Below, in pieces: positions 8,582 through 16,518 of a stretch of DNA of 64,000 nucleotides. A program made the translations under genes and the position numbers. Below the pieces are notes generated by a model. It saw only the letters and a list, made by a program, of their open reading frames with translations. It was not told the DNA's origin and ran no database searches. This stretch comes from JAGVSV01 sp040766135 (GTDB lineage Bacteria; Bacillota; Clostridia; Christensenellales; Aristaeellaceae). The DNA lies in contig JAXGRA010000005.1 of assembly GCA_040766135.1 (NCBI GenBank), positions 1 to 64,000 on the forward strand, given 5' to 3'. Within the stretch, counting starts at the first letter, position 1, and each line of letters opens with the position of its first letter.

Positions 8582-10210
8582 CTAAGAGAGCGGCGGTTCT
8601 TTTTTGACGATGATATTTTCCCGTCCGAACACATCGGCCAGCGCCTGGATGTCATCCTGCGCGCGTTCGTGCTTGTTTTCCTGGTGGGCCTGGGTGCTGG
8701 CCTCGGCTGGCTCAAAATGCACCTGGGTGCCCATTTCTTCGGATAAAATAGCTTCTACGCGGTCTTTGCGCCCGGCCTGGGACAAAAAGGTAATAAAGAA
8801 CTTCTTGTCGCTGGGGAATTCCAACCGGAAACTACCATCAGTATAACCGCCAAACTTACCCTCATTGAGTATGCTGTAGATGGAAGGCAGCTCCTTGGCG
8901 GCGCGCTTGAGCATGGCGTTCCAGGCGTTTTTGGGCAGCACCCCGCCGGGGGCGGCGGGTGCTTGGGCGGCGGGTGCTTGGGCGGGCTCCTCCGGTGCGG
9001 ATGCAGGGGCAGGCGTTGCGCTGCGGCGCGGGGCTTTGGCCGGTGCAGGCTGCGGCACCGGGGCTGTTACAACGGGCGCTTCGTCCAGGCGGCGCTCCAG
9101 CTCGTCCAGGCGGATGCGTAGCGCGGCGGCATCGTTTTCCTCCCGCACCTGGCAGGCTTGCAGCGCAAATACCTCCAGCGCCGCGCGCGGGGAGGACGCC
9201 CAGCGCGTGCCGGCCTCGGCCACAGCGCAACGGCTGAGCAGCGCCGTCAACAGGCTGGTGGGCGCGGTGGCGGCTTGCTCCTTGTAGCGCATGCGGTTTT
9301 CATTAGTGGTGTCGCGCAGCAGGCCGCCGTCCAGCCCCGCGGCAATCACCTGCCGCAGGTGCGTGGATAAATCGCGCAAAAATACCTGCACATCGCGCCC
9401 AGCGCGCATGATGTCATCCACCCATTGCAGGCTTCGCGCGGCATCACCGGCAATCAGCGCATCCACAAAGGAAAACATCGTGGTCGGGTCAACGGAACCC
9501 ATGGCTTCCCGCACGCGCGCCTGCGTCAGGTCGCCCTCTTCGCCTAAGCACATGTCCATCAGGCTCCAGGCATCGCGCATGCTGCCCTCGGCGGCCAGTG
9601 CGATCAGCTGCAGCGCCTCGGGTTCGGCATTGCGGTCAGCCACGGCCAATGCCAGGCGCTCAGCGATGTGTTTTTCGCTGATGCGGCCAAAGTCAAACCG
9701 CTGGCAGCGAGATAAGATGGTGGCCGGGATTTTCTGAGGTTCCGTGGTAGCCAGAATAAACACCATGTAGCTGGGCGGCTCCTCCAGCGTTTTGAGCAGC
9801 GCGTTGAATGCCGAGGTGGACAGCATGTGCACCTCGTCAATGATATAGACCTTGTTTTTCACAAACTGCGGGGGATAGCTGACCTTCTCCAGCATCTCGC
9901 GGATTTCTTCCACCCGGCTATTGCTGGCGGCGTCCATTTCAAACACGTCCAGCGTAGCATCCGATTGCAGCATCTGGCAGGCCTCGCAGGCCAGGCACGG
10001 GTCGCCATCCTGCGGGTTTAAGCAGTTGATTGCCTGCGCCATGATGCGCGCGGCGCTGGTCTTGCCCGTACCCCGGCTGCCGCAGAACAGATAGGCGTGC
10101 GCAAAGCGCCCGCTCATGGCCTGGTTGCGCAGGGTGCGTACGATGTTGTCCTGCCCCACCATGTCCGAAAATATACGGGGACGCCAGCTGCGATAGAGAG
10201 ATTGATGCAT
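8582..10210 (-). CDS. dnaX: DNA polymerase III gamma/tau clamp-loader subunit
   Basis: 542-residue AAA+ clamp-loader ATPase of the replicative polymerase. Seen: the start YRSWRPRIFSDMVGQDNI, Walker A GSRGTGKT (44-51), the zinc module with CLACEAC, Walker B IIDEVHMLS, and sensor 1 ATTEPQKIP. Domain III follows, then an Ala/Pro-rich linker and a C-terminal region of the tau type (PKNAWNAMLKRAAKELPSIYSILNE). Length is near the Bacillus subtilis protein. The start at 10210 has AAGGGG upstream, and the YitT gene ends 12 bases before, so the two may share a transcript. The yaaK-recR genes that often follow dnaX in Bacillota are not here. Confidence 0.96.
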   Translation of the reverse strand: MHQSLYRSWRPRIFSDMVGQDNIVRTLRNQAMSGRFAHAYLFCGSRGTGKTSAARIMAQAINCLNPQDGDPCLACEACQMLQSDATLDVFEMDAASNSRVEEIREMLEKVSYPPQFVKNKVYIIDEVHMLSTSAFNALLKTLEEPPSYMVFILATTEPQKIPATILSRCQRFDFGRISEKHIAERLALAVADRNAEPEALQLIALAAEGSMRDAWSLMDMCLGEEGDLTQARVREAMGSVDPTTMFSFVDALIAGDAARSLQWVDDIMRAGRDVQVFLRDLSTHLRQVIAAGLDGGLLRDTTNENRMRYKEQAATAPTSLLTALLSRCAVAEAGTRWASSPRAALEVFALQACQVREENDAAALRIRLDELERRLDEAPVVTAPVPQPAPAKAPRRSATPAPASAPEEPAQAPAAQAPAAPGGVLPKNAWNAMLKRAAKELPSIYSILNEGKFGGYTDGSFRLEFPSDKKFFITFLSQAGRKDRVEAILSEEMGTQVHFEPAEASTQAHQENKHERAQDDIQALADVFGRENIIVKKEPPLS

Positions 10211-10222
10211 GTGAACCCCTTG

Positions 10223-11098
10223 TCAGAATCCGTCGTCCAGAATGCCCCGGAAGCCTTCGCCCAGGGTCTCATGAGTATCCGTAATAAACATAAACGCGCG
10301 CGGGTCTTCTTCCTGCACGATTTGCTTTAAACGAGTTACCTCCATGCGGCCTACGATGCACAGCACCATGCGCACGCCCTGTCCGCTATAGGCACCGGTG
10401 GCGTCAAAGAGGGTGACCCCACGTCCCAGTTCGTCCATTAAGCGGCTGGCGATCACTTCGTCCTTGGAGGTGATGATATTGCAGGACTTATCAGTGCCAA
10501 AGCCAGCCAGCACAAAATCCAGCACGCGGGAGGTGATGTATACGCAGATCATCGCATGCATGGCGTGCTCGGCGCTCATGGTGAAACCTGCCATGATGAT
10601 AACGGCCACGTCAAACGCAAACAGAAACGCGCCCACCGTGATGACAGGGATCTTCTGGTGTACCAGGCGCGCCAGCAGGTCGGTACCCCCGGTGGTCGCA
10701 CCGCCGCGCAAAATCAGCCCCAGACCAATGCCCAGCAGCACGCCGCCAAACACCGAGGCCATCAGAGAATCGCGCGTGAACACGTCCACCTTGATCAAGT
10801 CGATCAGCACGGAGAACAGCACGGTAGCGATGGAGGTACGTATCAAAAAGAGTTTGCCCATTTGACGCCACCCAATCAAAAACAGAGGAATGTTTAATAC
10901 CAGGCTGACCATACCGGTAGGCAAACCGAAGAGATAGTTGATGATTGTAGCGATACCTGTAACACCGCCAGGCGCAATGTTGTTGGGCGTTAAAAACAGG
11001 GGATAGGACAGCGCGCCCAGCGCGCACCCCACGATGATATAGGCATAACGACGCGCCAAATCACGGCGCTGAGGCGTGCCAAAGGCTGCCAGCTTCAT
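10223..11098 (-). CDS. YitT-family membrane protein
   Basis: A 291-residue integral membrane protein with five to six hydrophobic segments and a C-terminal cytoplasmic DUF2179 domain (GRGVTLFDATGAYSGQGVRMVLCIV). The N-terminal signature (LFLTPNNIAPGGVTGIATIINYLFG) and the GGATTGGTDLLARL loop are typical of YitT/YpjC proteins. Their function is not established. I chose ATG 11098 because AAAGGAA lies about ten bases upstream and the protein then has the family's usual length. An ATG at 11119 is possible. A longer frame back to 11263 is excluded by the promoter at 11162-11190. Confidence 0.85.
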   Translation of the reverse strand: MKLAAFGTPQRRDLARRYAYIIVGCALGALSYPLFLTPNNIAPGGVTGIATIINYLFGLPTGMVSLVLNIPLFLIGWRQMGKLFLIRTSIATVLFSVLIDLIKVDVFTRDSLMASVFGGVLLGIGLGLILRGGATTGGTDLLARLVHQKIPVITVGAFLFAFDVAVIIMAGFTMSAEHAMHAMICVYITSRVLDFVLAGFGTDKSCNIITSKDEVIASRLMDELGRGVTLFDATGAYSGQGVRMVLCIVGRMEVTRLKQIVQEEDPRAFMFITDTHETLGEGFRGILDDGF

Positions 11099-11161
11099 TG
11101 ATGGATGGTTCCTTTCCATAAAAGCGCGGTGCGAGGTTTTGCGCCGCGCCGTATCGTTCTC

Positions 11162-11190
11162 AGGATAGCCATCGGCAGGCGCATTGTCAA
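11162..11190 (-). promoter_or_regulatory. sigma-A-type promoter for yitT-dnaX
   Basis: Read on the minus strand: TTGACA (11185-11190), 17-base spacer, TATCCT (11162-11167). The predicted start of transcription at about 11155 lies upstream of the chosen YitT start and rules out the longer reading frame. Confidence 0.65.
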
Positions 11191-11239
11191 ATGATATTCG
11201 GCGGTGAAAAAAGGACGCATCCTGCAGGCTTTTATGAAC

Positions 11240-11278
11240 ATCACTTGCGCGCTGTTTTGGCAAGTGATATCATGATAT
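11240..11278 (+). promoter_or_regulatory. ridA-dpaL promoter with overlapping inverted repeats
   Basis: TTGCGC (11245-11250), 17-base spacer, TATCAT (11268-11273). A perfect 9-base inverted repeat, ATCACTTGC (11240-11248) and GCAAGTGAT (11260-11268), frames the region from -35 to -10. A 12-base perfect palindrome ATATCATGATAT (11267-11278) covers the -10. Both look like protein binding sites, so the operon is probably repressed or activated here. About 95 bases of leader follow, including a small hairpin with CTCTG and CAGAG arms around 11318-11334. Confidence 0.55.
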
Positions 11279-11373
11279 TGGTTGGCATATCGGCCTGTTT
11301 TGATGCGGGCAAAACATCTCTGTTTTCAGAGTTTTATGTATTTCACTATCAAACAATACAAGGAGGAAACCCC

Positions 11374-11766
11374 ATGCACAGCAACAAGAACAAACAGACC
11401 ATACACACCCCGCAGGCCCCGGCTGCCATCGGCCCCTATGCGCAGGCCATTCAGGCAGGCGGCTTTCTCTTTACCTCCGGGCAGCTGCCCATCAACCCCA
11501 AGGACGGCCAGATACCTGCAACGGTAGCGGAACAGACGCGCCAAAGCTTAGAGAACATCAAGGCCATCTTAGAGGCAGCAGGCTCGGGCATGGACAAGGT
11601 GGTCAAGACCACGGTGTTTTTGAAGGACATGAACACCTTTGCCCAGATGAACGAGGTGTATGCCACGTTCTTTGACAAGGACGCCGTGCCTGCGCGCTCT
11701 GCGGTGGAGGTAGCGCGCCTGCCCAAGGATGCGCTGGTGGAAATCGAAGCCATTGCTATCCTGTAA
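11374..11766 (+). CDS. ridA: RidA family enamine/imine deaminase
   Basis: 130-residue Rid/YjgF protein. Family signature seen: PAAIGPYAQAIQAGGFLFTSGQLPI near residues 16-40, the catalytic Arg region PARSAVEVARLPKDALVEIEAIA at the end, and the trimer-forming core. RidA hydrolyses the reactive 2-aminoacrylate-type enamines and imines released by PLP enzymes. ATG 11374 is preceded by AGGAGG; the frame extends further upstream but runs through the promoter. It lies 29 bases before a diaminopropionate ammonia-lyase, which itself produces aminoacrylate-derived intermediates, so the pairing makes biochemical sense. Confidence 0.95.
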   Translation: MHSNKNKQTIHTPQAPAAIGPYAQAIQAGGFLFTSGQLPINPKDGQIPATVAEQTRQSLENIKAILEAAGSGMDKVVKTTVFLKDMNTFAQMNEVYATFFDKDAVPARSAVEVARLPKDALVEIEAIAIL

Positions 11767-11795
11767 ATGTCAATACATTTAAAAAAGGATGCGCC

Positions 11796-13001
11796 ATGAA
11801 ACATGATATAAAAATACATCAGCGGCATCGGGATACTCCCGGCAGTTACGATATTTCTTTTCTTGACCTGCATCCTGCGCAGGACATTGCTGCTTTCCAT
11901 GCCAGCTTTCCGATGTACAAGCCTACGCCCTTCCGGCAACTAGCCGCGCTGGCCGGCACGCTGGGCGTTCAGGATATTCTGGTCAAGAACGAATCACACC
12001 GCTTCGGTCTGAATGCCTTTAAGGTGCTGGGCGGCAGCTATGCCATCGGCCGTGTGGTGGCTAATAAGCTGGGTGAGGATTTGACCAAACTGCCGTTTGA
12101 ACGTCTGATTTCCGATGAAATCCGCCAAAAACTGGGCAGCGTTACATTTGTCACCGCCACCGACGGCAACCATGGGCGCGGCGTGGCCTGGACGGCCAAC
12201 CAGCTCAAGCAGCACAGCATTGTGTTTATGCCCCGGGGCAGCGCCCAGGAGCGCGTGCGGAATATCGAGGCTGAGGGGGCCCAGGTCATCGTGGGGGATT
12301 GCAACTACGATGAGGCGGTGCGCATGGCAAACAACCTGGCGCAGGAAAAGGGCTATATTTTGGTACAGGATACGGCCTGGGAAGGGTATGAGGATATCCC
12401 GCGCTGGATCATGCAGGGCTATATGACCATGGCCCTGGAAATGGAAGACAGCCTGAAAGCCATGAAAAAGAAGCCCACCCACCTGTTCTTGCAGGCCGGT
12501 GTAGGGTCGCTGCCTGCGGCGGTGGCAGGCTTCTTTGCCAATGCTTATCCGGGCAAGGACAAACCCATCATCACCATTGTGGAGCCCAATGCGGTGGATT
12601 GCATCTATCGCTCCGCCGTGGCCAATGAGCGCGTGCTTATCGGCGGCGAATATTTCACCATCATGGCAGGTTTGGCCTGCGGCGAACCCAACACCGTAGC
12701 GCTCAAGGTGCTGATGGACTATGCCGACAACTTTATCTCTGCGCCGGATGAACTGGCGGCCTATGGTATGCGCGTGCTGGGCAACCCGCTGCCTGGCGAT
12801 GCGCATATTATTTCTGGTGAAAGCGGCGCAGCGCCCTTTGGCGTGGTGGCCAAGATATTGGCCGACTCCAAACTGACAGCCTTGAAAGAGGCATTGAAGC
12901 TACATAAAGACTCGGTGCTGATGTTCATCAGCACCGAGGGCGACACTGACCGGCAGGGATACCGTGATATTGTATGGGATGGCAAATATCCCAGCGCATA
13001 A
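11796..13001 (+). CDS. dpaL: 2,3-diaminopropionate ammonia-lyase
   Basis: 401-residue fold-type II PLP enzyme that converts 2,3-diaminopropionate to pyruvate and two ammonia. Seen: PLP lysine K76 in GLNAFKVLGGSYA, the asparagine loop TATDGNHGRGVAWTA, DTAWEGYEDIPRWIMQGYMTM, the QAGVGSLPAAVAG glycine loop and the C-terminal SGESGAAPFGV. These closely fit the YgeX/DpaL family, and the length is normal. Upstream ridA is co-transcribed, and a strong RBS (AAAAAAGGA) precedes the ATG. The gene ends 11 bases from the convergent thioesterase. Likely roles are catabolism of diaminopropionate or related amino acids. Confidence 0.93.
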   Translation: MKHDIKIHQRHRDTPGSYDISFLDLHPAQDIAAFHASFPMYKPTPFRQLAALAGTLGVQDILVKNESHRFGLNAFKVLGGSYAIGRVVANKLGEDLTKLPFERLISDEIRQKLGSVTFVTATDGNHGRGVAWTANQLKQHSIVFMPRGSAQERVRNIEAEGAQVIVGDCNYDEAVRMANNLAQEKGYILVQDTAWEGYEDIPRWIMQGYMTMALEMEDSLKAMKKKPTHLFLQAGVGSLPAAVAGFFANAYPGKDKPIITIVEPNAVDCIYRSAVANERVLIGGEYFTIMAGLACGEPNTVALKVLMDYADNFISAPDELAAYGMRVLGNPLPGDAHIISGESGAAPFGVVAKILADSKLTALKEALKLHKDSVLMFISTEGDTDRQGYRDIVWDGKYPSA

Positions 13002-13012
13002 AAAATGAGTGG

Positions 13013-13408
13013 TTATACCGGCTTGTTCAGCTTTTCGGTTGCCCGGGCCATAAACTTTTCGTTATCAACAAGATAGCGCTCGTGCTGGCCCTCGCCGATG
13101 AGACCATGCGGGTCGTAGGCTCGCACCGAAAACAGCAAGCGCTTGCCTTTGACCTCCAGCAATTCGCATTCGCAGCGCACAGAAAGCCCCACCGGGGTGG
13201 CGGACAGGTGGCGCACCTTGACCAGTGTGCCCACGCTGCCCCAGCCCTCGTCTAAATGAGGCTGGACGGCGTCCCGGGCGCACATTTCCATCAGGGCGAT
13301 CATGGACGGCGTGCTGAAAACCGGAAGGGCTCCGCTGCCCACGGCGGCGGCGGTCAGTTTATCCTCAACGGTGATGGTAAGCTCGTGTTTCAATCCTGCT
13401 GTAAGCAT
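13013..13408 (-). CDS. FlK-like hot-dog thioesterase
   Basis: 131-residue hot-dog-fold protein resembling the fluoroacetyl-CoA thioesterase FlK group: VGSGALPVFSTPSMIALMEMCA, GTLVKVRHLSATPVG and GEGQHERYLVDNEKF. In the family Thr, Glu and His residues from these motifs form the active site; the T of STPSM, the E of LMEMCA and the H of RHLSATP are all present. The true substrate in most bacteria is unknown. Start 13408 is chosen for the AAGGAGG upstream; the open frame extends another 47 codons without support. A TATAAT box on the minus strand (13433-13438) has no good -35 partner. Confidence 0.85.
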   Translation of the reverse strand: MLTAGLKHELTITVEDKLTAAAVGSGALPVFSTPSMIALMEMCARDAVQPHLDEGWGSVGTLVKVRHLSATPVGLSVRCECELLEVKGKRLLFSVRAYDPHGLIGEGQHERYLVDNEKFMARATEKLNKPV

Positions 13409-13480
13409 CGTGTTACCTCCTTGTTTTGTGCCATTATACTTGATTGTGTGCGTCCCGTATAGAAAATGTGGACGTTCACC

Positions 13481-13509
13481 TTGCATTGACAAAACAAACC
13501 TAGTACAAT
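13481..13509 (+). promoter_or_regulatory. sigma-A-type promoter of the proS leader
   Basis: TTGCAT (13481-13486), 17-base spacer, TACAAT (13504-13509). Transcription would start near 13516, just upstream of the structured T-box leader. Confidence 0.55.
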
Positions 13510-13518
13510 AAACCACAA

Positions 13519-13722
13519 TTGCACAGGCAATGGGGGAACAGCACGCCACCTAAGCAGAGAGCGCGTCCCGGCTGAAAGCGCGCACGGCCTGCAACCCGCC
13601 CCCCGGCCGCGGCTAATCCCCGCCGTTTCCCTCGTTACGGGCAAGAGTGGATGCAGTTATGCATCAAGCAAGGTGGTACCGCGAGTTCCTCGTCCCTGCA
13701 CAGGGCGGGGGGCGTTTATTTT
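13519..13722 (+). promoter_or_regulatory. compact T-box leader with terminator, upstream of proS
   Basis: The universally conserved T-box sequence AAGGTGGTACCGCG lies at 13670-13683. A G/C-rich intrinsic terminator follows (arms around 13688-13699 and 13702-13712, with CCCTG/CAGGG at the tip) and then a T-rich run ending at 13722. Upstream are AGAGAGCGCG (from 13556) and GGCTGAAAGCGCGC, which resemble the AGAGAG and stem elements of T-boxes. In this mechanism uncharged tRNA pairs with the leader and stabilises the antiterminator, turning on the synthetase. Here it should be uncharged tRNA-Pro. The leader is short, about 200 bases, and I could not fix the specifier codon with confidence. Confidence 0.82.
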
Positions 13723-13734
13723 TAAGGAGGCAGC

Positions 13735-15177
13735 ATGGCAAAACAGGAAAAGCGTGATTTTGTACAGCACATTACACCGCGCAGCGAGAACTTCTCCCAA
13801 TGGTATACGGATGTGGTTACCCAGACCGACCTGATGGACTACACGCCGGTGCGCGGCTGCATGGCCTTGCGGCCATACGGCAACCGCATCTGGGAACTGA
13901 TCCGTGAGGAGATGGACACGCGCTTTCGCGAAACGGGGCATGAAAACGTATCCATGCCCATGTTGATTCCGGAATCGCTGCTGTTAAAGGAAGCCGAGCA
14001 TGTGGAAGGCTTTGCGCCGGAGGTGGCGTGGGTGACGCATGGCGGCAATGAAAAACTACAGGAGCGCTTAGCCGTAAGGCCCACCAGCGAGACCATCTTT
14101 TGCACGATGTTTGCAAAGTGGGTGCAGTCCTGGCGTGATCTGCCCATGAAATACAACCAGTGGTGCTCGGTCATGCGCTGGGAAAAGACCACGCGCCCGT
14201 TCCTGCGCACGGCGGAGTTCTGGTGGCAGGAAGGCCACACCGTGCACGCCACGGCCGAAGAAGCGCAGGAAGAAACGTTGCAAATGCTGGAGGTGTACCG
14301 CGAGGTCTGTGAGGACGTGTTGTCCATCCCGGTGTTTGCCGGCCGCAAGAGCGACAAGGAAAAATTCGCCGGCGCCCGCGCCACCTATTCCGTAGAGGCC
14401 ATGATGCAGGATGGCAAGGCGCTGCAAGCCGCCACCTCGCACAATTTCGGCACCAATTTTTCAGAGCCGTTTGAGATTCAGTTTTTGGACAAGGACGGAG
14501 CACTGAAGTACTGCCATGAAACCAGCTGGGGCGCGTCCACGCGCCTGATTGGCGCGCTCATCATGACCCACGGCGATGAGCGCGGGTTGCGCCTGCCGCC
14601 CAAGGTAGCGCCGCTGCAGGTTGTTATCCTGCCCATTGCCGCGCACAAGGGCGGCGTGATGGATGTGTGTGAAGATGCTTTTGCACAGCTCAAGGGTGCG
14701 GGTATCCGTGTCAAGCTGGATGACCGCGATCATGTCACCCCCGGCTGGAAGTTTAATGAGTGGGAGCTGAAGGGCGTACCGCTGCGTTTGGAAATTGGCC
14801 CCCGCGACATTGCCAACGGCGTGGCCACCTATATGCGGCGCGACACGCTGGAAAAGGGAACGTTGGCGCTGGACAATCTGACGCAGGACGTGGCGGATTT
14901 GCTCAAGGATATTCAGGACACGCTGCTTGCGCAGGCACGTGCGTTTATGGATGAAAAGACCCGCGATGTGTTTACCATGGAGGAATTGGCCGCGCAGGTG
15001 GACGGCGGCTATGCCCGTGCCATGTGGTGCGGCGAGCGTGAATGCGAGGACAATGTAAAGGAAGAAACCGGCGCTACCACCCGCAACATGCCCTTTGACC
15101 AGACGCCCTTTGCAGATACCTGCGCAGCCTGCGGCAAAAAGGCGCAGCATGTGATGTACTTCGCTCGGTCATATTGA
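13735..15177 (+). CDS. proS: prolyl-tRNA synthetase, short (archaeal/eukaryotic-like) type
   Basis: 480-residue class II aminoacyl-tRNA synthetase that charges tRNA-Pro. It lacks the editing insertion of the long bacterial form and has the C-terminal extension of the archaeal/eukaryotic type (CGERECEDNVKEETGATTRN, then CAACGKK, a probable zinc site). Motif 1 region DYTPVRGCMALRPYG, motif 2 MRWEKTTRPFLRTAEFWWQEGHT and motif 3 near SWGASTRLIGALIMTHGDERG are present. RBS AAGGAGG lies eight bases upstream. Expression is controlled by the T-box leader in front of it. Confidence 0.97.
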   Translation: MAKQEKRDFVQHITPRSENFSQWYTDVVTQTDLMDYTPVRGCMALRPYGNRIWELIREEMDTRFRETGHENVSMPMLIPESLLLKEAEHVEGFAPEVAWVTHGGNEKLQERLAVRPTSETIFCTMFAKWVQSWRDLPMKYNQWCSVMRWEKTTRPFLRTAEFWWQEGHTVHATAEEAQEETLQMLEVYREVCEDVLSIPVFAGRKSDKEKFAGARATYSVEAMMQDGKALQAATSHNFGTNFSEPFEIQFLDKDGALKYCHETSWGASTRLIGALIMTHGDERGLRLPPKVAPLQVVILPIAAHKGGVMDVCEDAFAQLKGAGIRVKLDDRDHVTPGWKFNEWELKGVPLRLEIGPRDIANGVATYMRRDTLEKGTLALDNLTQDVADLLKDIQDTLLAQARAFMDEKTRDVFTMEELAAQVDGGYARAMWCGERECEDNVKEETGATTRNMPFDQTPFADTCAACGKKAQHVMYFARSY

Positions 15178-15312
15178 TAGCCGGGCGGGGAGATGCGATA
15201 CACCCGAATACGTGTGCATCGAGAACGGGCGATATGCATTAAAGATGATAGCGTACAGCCTGTTTTTAGAGCGTACATAGCAAAATAGAAATCATAAAAT
15301 TACGAAAAACAC

Positions 15313-15353
15313 TTGCACAGACAGCTTGACCCGCGTATAATGGTCAAGCTGTC
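15313..15353 (+). promoter_or_regulatory. S10 operon promoter embedded in a 12-bp perfect inverted repeat
   Basis: TTGCAC (15313-15318), 17-base spacer and consensus TATAAT (15336-15341). Perfect 12-base arms GACAGCTTGACC (15320-15331) and GGTCAAGCTGTC (15342-15353) flank the -10 box, leaving only ten bases between them. The dyad lies where a repressor would block RNA polymerase. If transcription starts at about 15348, the RNA carries only the end of the second arm, so a DNA-level operator is more likely than an RNA hairpin. The preceding 135 bases after proS hold a GATGC/GCATC hairpin (about 15191-15219) without a U-run, and nothing else that I recognise. Confidence 0.75.
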
Positions 15354-15530
15354 CCTTTTGGGATGGGTGATAGGTTGCCGCTCTGGCCGGAGCGGGGAAT
15401 TATCGCCAGCCTAGTACCTGGATACCAGGTAGCGGACCCTCGCCGTTTGACCATACGGCCTGCACGGACAGCAGCCCACCGTCTACTGCGTGACAACGGG
15501 CGAGTGCAGAGGTTCGAACGACGAAGGAGG
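15348..15530 (+). promoter_or_regulatory. structured 5' leader of the ribosomal supercluster
   Basis: About 185 bases of untranslated leader with several hairpins. TCCC/GGGA lies at 15352-15363. GATA...TATC (15369-15405) encloses CCGCTC/GAGCGG (15378-15383 with 15390-15395). TACCTGG/CCAGGTA lies at 15415-15431 with a three-base loop. A long-range pairing CTGCAC (15460-15465) with GTGCAG (15504-15509) ends just before the ribosome-binding site AAGGAGG. Such a leader could allow autogenous control by a ribosomal protein, as L4 does in gamma-proteobacteria, but it matches no leader family that I can recall. Confidence 0.5.
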
Positions 15531-15536
15531 ATCAAC

Positions 15537-15845
15537 ATGGCCAACCAGAAAATCCGTATCAAGCTCAAAGCGTACGAGCACAACCTGATCGATCAGTCGG
15601 CCGAGCGCATTGTCGAAACCGCCAAGCGTACCGGCGCGCGCGTATCAGGCCCCATCCCGCTGCCCACCGACAAGGAGATCATCACCATTCTGCGGGCGCC
15701 GCACATGTATAAGGACAGCCGTGAGCAGTTCGAACGCCGTACGCACAAGCGCCTGATTGATATTCACAACCCCAATGCACGCACTGTGGACGCGATGATG
15801 AAGCTGGATCTTCCCGCCGGCGTCGAAATCGAAATCAAACTGTAA
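15537..15845 (+). CDS. rpsJ: ribosomal protein S10
   Basis: 102 residues, the standard length. Part of the 30S head and, as NusE, of transcription antitermination complexes. Signature seen: KIRIKLKAYEHNLID at the start and PTDKEIITILRAPHMYKDSREQFERRTHKR. ATG 15537 is chosen because GAAGGAGG precedes it; the open frame upstream only reads through the leader. First gene of the supercluster, 19 bases before rplC. Confidence 0.98.
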   Translation: MANQKIRIKLKAYEHNLIDQSAERIVETAKRTGARVSGPIPLPTDKEIITILRAPHMYKDSREQFERRTHKRLIDIHNPNARTVDAMMKLDLPAGVEIEIKL

Positions 15846-15864
15846 GGCAGGAGGCAGCAACAAG

Positions 15865-16506
15865 ATGAAGAAAGCGATTCTGGGCAAGAAGCTGGGGATG
15901 ACCCAGCGGTTCTTAGAAGACGGGCGTTTGGTACCCGTTACGGTCATTTTGGCCGGCCCCTGCACCGTGGTGCAGAAAAAAACTTTGGAGCGCGATGGCT
16001 ACGAGGCCGTGCAGCTGAGCTTTGACGAGCTGCCTGAAAACCGTGCCAAGAAACTGGTGAACAAGCCGACCGCCGGGCATTTTGCCCGCGCCAACGTAGC
16101 GCCCGCCCGTTACCTGCGCGAGTTCCGCCTGCAGGATTCGGCTTCCTATGAAGTGGGGCAGAAGGTACAGGCCGATGTGTTTGCCGCAGGCGATCGCATT
16201 GACGTGACCGGCACCAGCAAGGGCCATGGCTTTACCGGCGTTATCTACCGCTGGAACCAGCGCCGCGGCCCCGCGTCACATGGCTCTAAGTATCACAGGG
16301 GTCCAGGTGCCATGAGCGCCAACTCCACCCCGTCCAAAGTTTTCAAGAACAGGCACATGTCGGGTCATTACGGTGTCGAGCGTGTCACGATCCAGAACCT
16401 GGAAGTCGTGGAAGTAGATGCCGAGCGCAACCTGCTGTTGGTCAAAGGGGCGGTTCCCGGCCCCAAAAACGGCCTGCTGCTGGTGCGCAACACCTGCAAG
16501 GCCTGA
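15865..16506 (+). CDS. rplC: ribosomal protein L3
   Basis: 213 residues; binds 23S rRNA near its 3' end and starts 50S assembly. Seen: KKAILGKKLGMTQ at the N-terminus, the glycine-rich family motif GTSKGHGFTGVIYRWNQRRGPASHGSKYHRGPGAM (positions about 113-150, whose glutamine-methylation site region is conserved), and the C-terminal VKGAVPGPKNGLLLV. Follows rpsJ in the canonical S10 order. Confidence 0.98.
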   Translation: MKKAILGKKLGMTQRFLEDGRLVPVTVILAGPCTVVQKKTLERDGYEAVQLSFDELPENRAKKLVNKPTAGHFARANVAPARYLREFRLQDSASYEVGQKVQADVFAAGDRIDVTGTSKGHGFTGVIYRWNQRRGPASHGSKYHRGPGAMSANSTPSKVFKNRHMSGHYGVERVTIQNLEVVEVDAERNLLLVKGAVPGPKNGLLLVRNTCKA

Positions 16507-16518
16507 CGAGGAGGAAGT

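Noticed and set aside
8582..8620. A-rich run near the dnaX 3' end as a programmed frameshift site
   Set aside because: It lies in the last few codons, so slippage would not create a gamma-like short product, and no stimulatory hairpin or internal RBS is evident.
13409..13549. Longer N-terminus for the FlK-like thioesterase (start at 13549)
   Set aside because: It would run through the ribosome-binding site and the proS promoter region, and the extra residues do not fit the hot-dog family.
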